DNA of 64,000 nt, from the NCBI RefSeq assembly GCF_014279755.1, contig NZ_CP047951.1, positions 620,001-684,000 of the forward strand, read 5' to 3'. The stretch is from Synechococcus sp. PROS-U-1. GTDB taxonomy: Bacteria > Cyanobacteriota > Cyanobacteriia > PCC-6307 > Cyanobiaceae. A program made the position numbers and the translations under genes. How positions within the stretch are numbered: position 1 is the first letter of the stretch; each line of letters starts with the position of its first letter. Below are positions 60,447 to 64,000 of the stretch, piece by piece. The notes under the pieces were generated by a model, which saw only the letters and a program-made list of their open reading frames with translations, did not search any database and was not told the origin of the DNA.

Positions 60447-62084
60447 ATGCTGGATGCCGAGGCCCCAGCCAAGCCAACGGAACAGAACAACGGCTTGCCC
60501 CAGGCGGCGAATGCTGAACAGCGTCGAATCGCAGCCATTGATATCGGGACCAATTCCTTTCATCTTCTGGTGGCGGCGGTTGATCCGACGCTGCGCACCT
60601 TCCGCATCATTCAGGCGGAAAAGGTCACCACGCGTTTGGGGGAGCGTGATCCCGTGACCGGTGAACTGACTGCGGCGGCGATGCAACGGGGGTATGAAAC
60701 CCTTCGCCAGTTCAGGGATCTTTCCGCTAGCCATCAGGTTGAGCAGATTGTTACGGCGGCGACGAGTGCCGTCCGTGAAGCGCCCAATGGTCGCGATTTT
60801 CTCCAAACCGTCCTCGATGATCTCGACATGGAGGTGGATCTGGTCAGTGGCCCTGAAGAGGCCCGTCTGATCTATCTGGGTGTGCTCTCAGGCATGCCGT
60901 TTGGAGATCGTCCCCATCTTCTGCTCGACATTGGAGGAGGCTCCACTGAACTGATCCTTGCGGATGGTCGCGATGCCCGCGCCCTGACCAGTACCCGTGT
61001 CGGGGCTGTGCGTCTCCAGCGGGACTTCGTCAAGGACGATCCGATGCCTCCCAAACGTCGAGCGTTTCTGCAGGCCTTCATTCAGGGATCGCTCGAACCC
61101 GCGGTCGACAAAGTGCGTCGCAGGATCAAACCCGGTGAACGACCTGTGTTGGTGGCCACCAGCGGTACAGCGATGGCGATTGGTTCTCTTGCGGCAAGTG
61201 AAGAGGAGCGGCCACCGCGCAAGCTGCATGGGTACCGGCTCACCAGGGAGCGCCTGGACCGGGTGGTTGATCGCCTGATCACGATGACTCCGGCTCAGCG
61301 GCGGGAGTTGGCTCCCATCAATGATCGTCGGGCCGAAATCATTGTTCCCGGTGCGCTGATCCTCCAAACCACCATGAAGATGCTTGGTGTTGAGGACTTG
61401 GTCCTCAGTGAGAGGGCTCTCAGGGAGGGCCTCATCGTCGATTGGATGCTTCGTCACGGTCTTCTGGAGGATCGTTTCAGCTTTCAGAGCAGCATTCGAC
61501 AACGCACCGTGATTCACCAGGTGCAGCGGTTCGCGGTCAACCAGAGCAGGGCTGAACGGGTCGCGAACCATGCCCTCAGCTTGTTCGATGCCACGGGTGG
61601 GGTGATGCATGACGACAGTGGCGAAGGTCGCGAACTGCTTTGGGCTGCAGCAATGCTTCATTCATGTGGCCAGCACATCAACATCAGCGCGTACCACAAG
61701 CACTCCTGGTACCTGATTCGTCATGGAGAGCTGCTGGGTTATTCGGAGGCGGAGCATCTGATGGTGGCAGCCATTGCCCGTTATCACCGCCGGAGCTTGC
61801 CCAAGAAGCGCCATGAGTCATGGCAGGTCTTGGCGACCCGAGAGAACCGTCGATGCGTTCATCAGATGGCAATTTTGCTGCGCTTGGCTGCTGCTCTTGA
61901 TCGCAGGCCTGAGCCGGTGATCTCTGCACTTCGCATTCACGCTGTGAAAGGAGCCCTGCATCTAGAGCTCGTTCCCGATCGGGTGAACCAGAACGTCAGC
62001 CTTGAACAGTGGAGTTTGGAGAGCTGCGCTGAGGTGGTTCGGGAGGCTGTCGGCGTGCAGCTGCGCGTCAGCGTTCAGGGTTGA
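60447..62084 (+). CDS. ppx: exopolyphosphatase, Ppx/GppA family
   Basis: A 545-residue protein. Two ASKHA-type ATPase halves carry AAIDIGTNSFHLLVAAVD (about 29-46) and LLLDIGGGSTELILADGR; a C-terminal HD-like region has AAMLHSCGQHINISAYHKH with the metal-ligand His and Asp. Removes terminal phosphate from polyphosphate or hydrolyses pppGpp. Start ATG 60447 (ATG 60396 possible). Convergent with the RodZ-like gene, overlapping by 17 nt. Confidence 0.92.
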   Translation: MLDAEAPAKPTEQNNGLPQAANAEQRRIAAIDIGTNSFHLLVAAVDPTLRTFRIIQAEKVTTRLGERDPVTGELTAAAMQRGYETLRQFRDLSASHQVEQIVTAATSAVREAPNGRDFLQTVLDDLDMEVDLVSGPEEARLIYLGVLSGMPFGDRPHLLLDIGGGSTELILADGRDARALTSTRVGAVRLQRDFVKDDPMPPKRRAFLQAFIQGSLEPAVDKVRRRIKPGERPVLVATSGTAMAIGSLAASEEERPPRKLHGYRLTRERLDRVVDRLITMTPAQRRELAPINDRRAEIIVPGALILQTTMKMLGVEDLVLSERALREGLIVDWMLRHGLLEDRFSFQSSIRQRTVIHQVQRFAVNQSRAERVANHALSLFDATGGVMHDDSGEGRELLWAAAMLHSCGQHINISAYHKHSWYLIRHGELLGYSEAEHLMVAAIARYHRRSLPKKRHESWQVLATRENRRCVHQMAILLRLAAALDRRPEPVISALRIHAVKGALHLELVPDRVNQNVSLEQWSLESCAEVVREAVGVQLRVSVQG

Positions 62085-62847
62085 GTCGGATCCAGCGGAT
62101 TTCGTCCACGGTTCCAAGTGTTCTCATCCCATCGTCCGGTGATGTCAGTTGCACCAGATCAGGCCGGCCCGCGTAAATCTCAACCAGCTCTGGGTCTTCA
62201 ATCCTGCGTTCACCGTTCAGAAGCCCTTCAAATTCCACAACTCCCTCACGCCGCAAGGCGATCCAGCTGGGTTCGCTGCTGCTGATCGTGAACACCGTCT
62301 TCTCTGGTGGCGGTACTGGAACGACGCTTCCTTCGATATCAACATCGTTTTCCTCTACAGGCGGCGAAGTCGGCGCGCTGTTCACAAGATTTTGACGCGC
62401 AGGTCTTAACCGTTGGGCGAAGCGCGACAGTTCGGAGGCGTTGCTCCATACAACCAATCCAAGCCCTGCCACCCCGGCGAGGGCGAGAAGAGGGAGCGGA
62501 TTGAGTGTTGCCTGTTTCTGAGGGGAGATCCCCCGTGATGTTGGCCCGGGGGTCGATCGTGCGGGCTTGCCAGTGGTGAGGGGGCCGAGGGCTTGCACCA
62601 TGGCGTCAGCATCCAATCCCAGATGGGAGCTGAGCCGACGCACCATGGCCTTGATGAACACGGGTTCAGGTAGTGCTTCTTGATCTCCCCGTTCCAGTGC
62701 GGCGAGTTGCTCAACTCCCATGTGCATTTGGGTGGCCAGCTGATCCTGGGTCAGGCCGGCTGCAGCCCTGGCCTCAGCCAACTGTTGCCCTGCTTGGACC
62801 AGGCTCGCGTCTTTGCCTTGGACTTCAGCAAGACTGCGCTCGTCCAT
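62068..62847 (-). CDS. RodZ-like HTH membrane protein
   Basis: A 259-residue protein. The N-terminal HTH_25 domain (about 20-85: ARAAAGLTQDQLATQMHMG, LPEPVFIKAMVRRLSSHLG) is followed by a Ser/Pro linker, one helix (LPLLALAGVAGLGLVVW, about 117-133) and a periplasmic domain of DUF4115 type (PSWIALRREGVVEFEGLL). RodZ links MreB to the wall elongation machinery. The HTH lacks the usual YxRxFLxxYA string exactly, but the order of domains is right. Confidence 0.82.
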   Translation of the reverse strand: MDERSLAEVQGKDASLVQAGQQLAEARAAAGLTQDQLATQMHMGVEQLAALERGDQEALPEPVFIKAMVRRLSSHLGLDADAMVQALGPLTTGKPARSTPGPTSRGISPQKQATLNPLPLLALAGVAGLGLVVWSNASELSRFAQRLRPARQNLVNSAPTSPPVEENDVDIEGSVVPVPPPEKTVFTISSSEPSWIALRREGVVEFEGLLNGERRIEDPELVEIYAGRPDLVQLTSPDDGMRTLGTVDEIRWIRLNPER

Positions 62848-62946
62848 GAATGAGTAAGTCGACCTAGTTCATCGAAGAACTTAATCCCAATCCACAGTTC
62901 AGTCAGCTTTTAGGGAACCCTGAGGGTTAAAGCGCATCAAAAACCA

Positions 62947-63018
<72 letters not shown>

Positions 63019-63043
63019 GCACAGAACGATCCTAAACCACCGC

Positions 63044-63805
63044 CTAGTGGGCTTTCGGACGGAACAAGTGGTCGTGGTCAGGGGAGTAGAGGCGTGAGCG
63101 CTGAGGGCCACCGGCCAGAGCCGGACTCACCACGTAAAGCGTCGTTCGAATGAGATTGCGTTCCCGACTGACCTCAGCCATGTCCTTCAGAGGAACCACC
63201 GTGAGCATTTCATCGGGCCAGCTCACTCGATGTCCGATGGCCACGGGAGTATCGGCTGGGTAGTGCTCCAGAAGACTGGCTTGAACATCCTCAACATGTC
63301 TTGCACTGAGGTAGATGCAAAGGCTGGCGCGTAGTGCTGCCAACCTGCCGAGCTGTTCACGTTCCGGCACGCCTGTGCGTCCTCCGGCGCGACTGAGAAC
63401 GATGGTTTGCACCACTCCTGGAAGCGTGAGTTCGCTGGCGAGTCCTGCGGCTGCAGCCTGGTAAGCACTGATCCCAGGCACCACCTCCACCGGGATCCCA
63501 GCATCACTTAAGCCACAGATTTGTTCATTGATGGCGCTGTAAAGCGCTGTATCTCCGTCATGGAGCCGCACCACGCGTTTGCCCTGGCGGTGCTGATCGA
63601 TCAGCAGAGGGATGAGGTCTTCGAGTGTTGTTGTGCTGGTGCGGATCCGTTCGCAATCGGCTGGAGCCAGATCGGTAATCGCTGGACACACCAAGGAATC
63701 TGTCCAGACCAGGACGTCAGCCTTCTTGAGACGTTCAGCTGCACGAAGTGTGAGCAGGTCTGGTGCTCCTGGACCTGCGCCGACAAAACTGACAACTTGA
63801 CTCAA
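63044..63805 (-). CDS. cobM: precorrin-4 C11-methyltransferase
   Basis: A 253-residue tetrapyrrole methylase from TTG 63805. [22 protein letters not shown] (split near residue 16), [16 protein letters not shown] and [20 protein letters not shown] are the SAM and substrate signatures of CobM/CbiF. Adds the C-11 methyl in corrin synthesis. The TTG start overlaps the stop of lgt upstream by 4 nt, which supports it. Confidence 0.93.
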   Translation of the reverse strand: MSQVVSFVGAGPGAPDLLTLRAAERLKKADVLVWTDSLVCPAITDLAPADCERIRTSTTTLEDLIPLLIDQHRQGKRVVRLHDGDTALYSAINEQICGLSDAGIPVEVVPGISAYQAAAAGLASELTLPGVVQTIVLSRAGGRTGVPEREQLGRLAALRASLCIYLSARHVEDVQASLLEHYPADTPVAIGHRVSWPDEMLTVVPLKDMAEVSRERNLIRTTLYVVSPALAGGPQRSRLYSPDHDHLFRPKAH

Positions 63806-64000
63806 ATGCGTTGGCCTGATGGATCAGGCAGGGATCGCTTTCGTCCATATAGCCAATACAGCCCGATCATGCCGAGAGCAACCAGTGTGCAACTCATCAG
63901 TTGGGCAATGCGGATGCCTCCTTCGCAGGCTGGGGGAAGCGAGCCGATGCAGAGGGGATCGATGCGAAGGCCTTCAATCCAGACGCGCCCCAGGCTGTAA
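63802..64000 (-). CDS. lgt: prolipoprotein diacylglyceryl transferase, 3' end
   Basis: The last 65 codons of a gene that begins beyond the window. The visible part shows [19 protein letters not shown], then [18 protein letters not shown] and a basic end, matching the C-terminal helix and signature of Lgt, which transfers diacylglyceryl to the Cys of lipoproteins such as those encoded at 38708 and 40981. Confidence 0.85.
   Translation of the reverse strand, partial: YSLGRVWIEGLRIDPLCIGSLPPACEGGIRIAQLMSCTLVALGMIGLYWLYGRKRSLPDPSGQRI

Noticed and set aside
59466-60806. Extended 446-residue version of ubiA
   Set aside because: The extra N-terminal 149 residues are Arg/Gln-rich and lie antisense to the ppx start region; the conserved UbiA start begins at about 60359.

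Overview
The window looks like chromosomal DNA of a marine picocyanobacterium, most likely a subcluster 5.1 marine Synechococcus. The evidence is inferential: GC-rich compact coding, a plastoquinone-type NDH-1 subunit (NdhB), a cytochrome oxidase block with heme A synthesis genes, Vipp1/PspA, cyAbrB, a Ycf46-like ATPase, a second GroEL and several DUF families typical of cyanobacteria.

Region 1 (about 1-7412) is accessory DNA of low coding density and mixed base composition. It holds a solitary ParA-type ATPase, many very small genes (about 40-110 residues, often one membrane helix, mostly minus strand), and near-identical hairpin terminators behind small minus-strand genes. The right half is bounded by a 51-bp exact direct repeat, the 3' part of a tRNA-Arg(TCT) gene, at 3125-3175 and 7338-7388. 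This is the signature of a tRNA-targeted integrative element of about 4.2 kb. No integrase is visible, but the outermost gene next to the intact tRNA resembles the C-terminal end of a phage terminase large subunit, so the island is probably a prophage or phage-satellite remnant.

Region 2 (7501-21722) is a housekeeping block. It contains an HTH regulator, rsmI, cysQ, pnp, rpsN, rseP, serS, a Ycf46-like AAA ATPase, the rpmH-rnpA-PH-yidC-DUF177 string, a DUF2808 exported protein, and an aroH/sppA pair. Most genes lie on the minus strand and many overlap by 4 nt.

Region 3 (21761-38708) has an EamA transporter, two glycosyltransferases and an AT-rich sulfotransferase that looks acquired. It continues with a DUF721 protein, PspA/Vipp1, thioredoxin, an aminotransferase, BirA and an M23 peptidase. 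A signalling cluster follows (OmpR-type regulator, PAS protein, PAS histidine kinase, receiver-only regulator), then an ABC ATPase, ndhB and topA.

Region 4 (38708-54829) runs from a lipoprotein/DUF2232/CobT-like/Tat-lipoprotein string through an aldo/keto reductase, a BFN-domain protein, ribE and cyAbrB. Next come the respiratory terminal oxidase genes ctaC-ctaD-ctaE, divergent from ctaA-ctaB, an ABC-2 exporter pair, a Glu-rich repeat protein, a NanE-type epimerase and groL2.

Region 5 (54960-64000) carries fabG, a TrkA-N potassium channel, a GT9 glycosyltransferase, ispD, an S66 peptidase, ubiA, ppx, a RodZ-like protein, tRNA-Val(CAC), cobM and the 3' end of lgt, which runs off the window.
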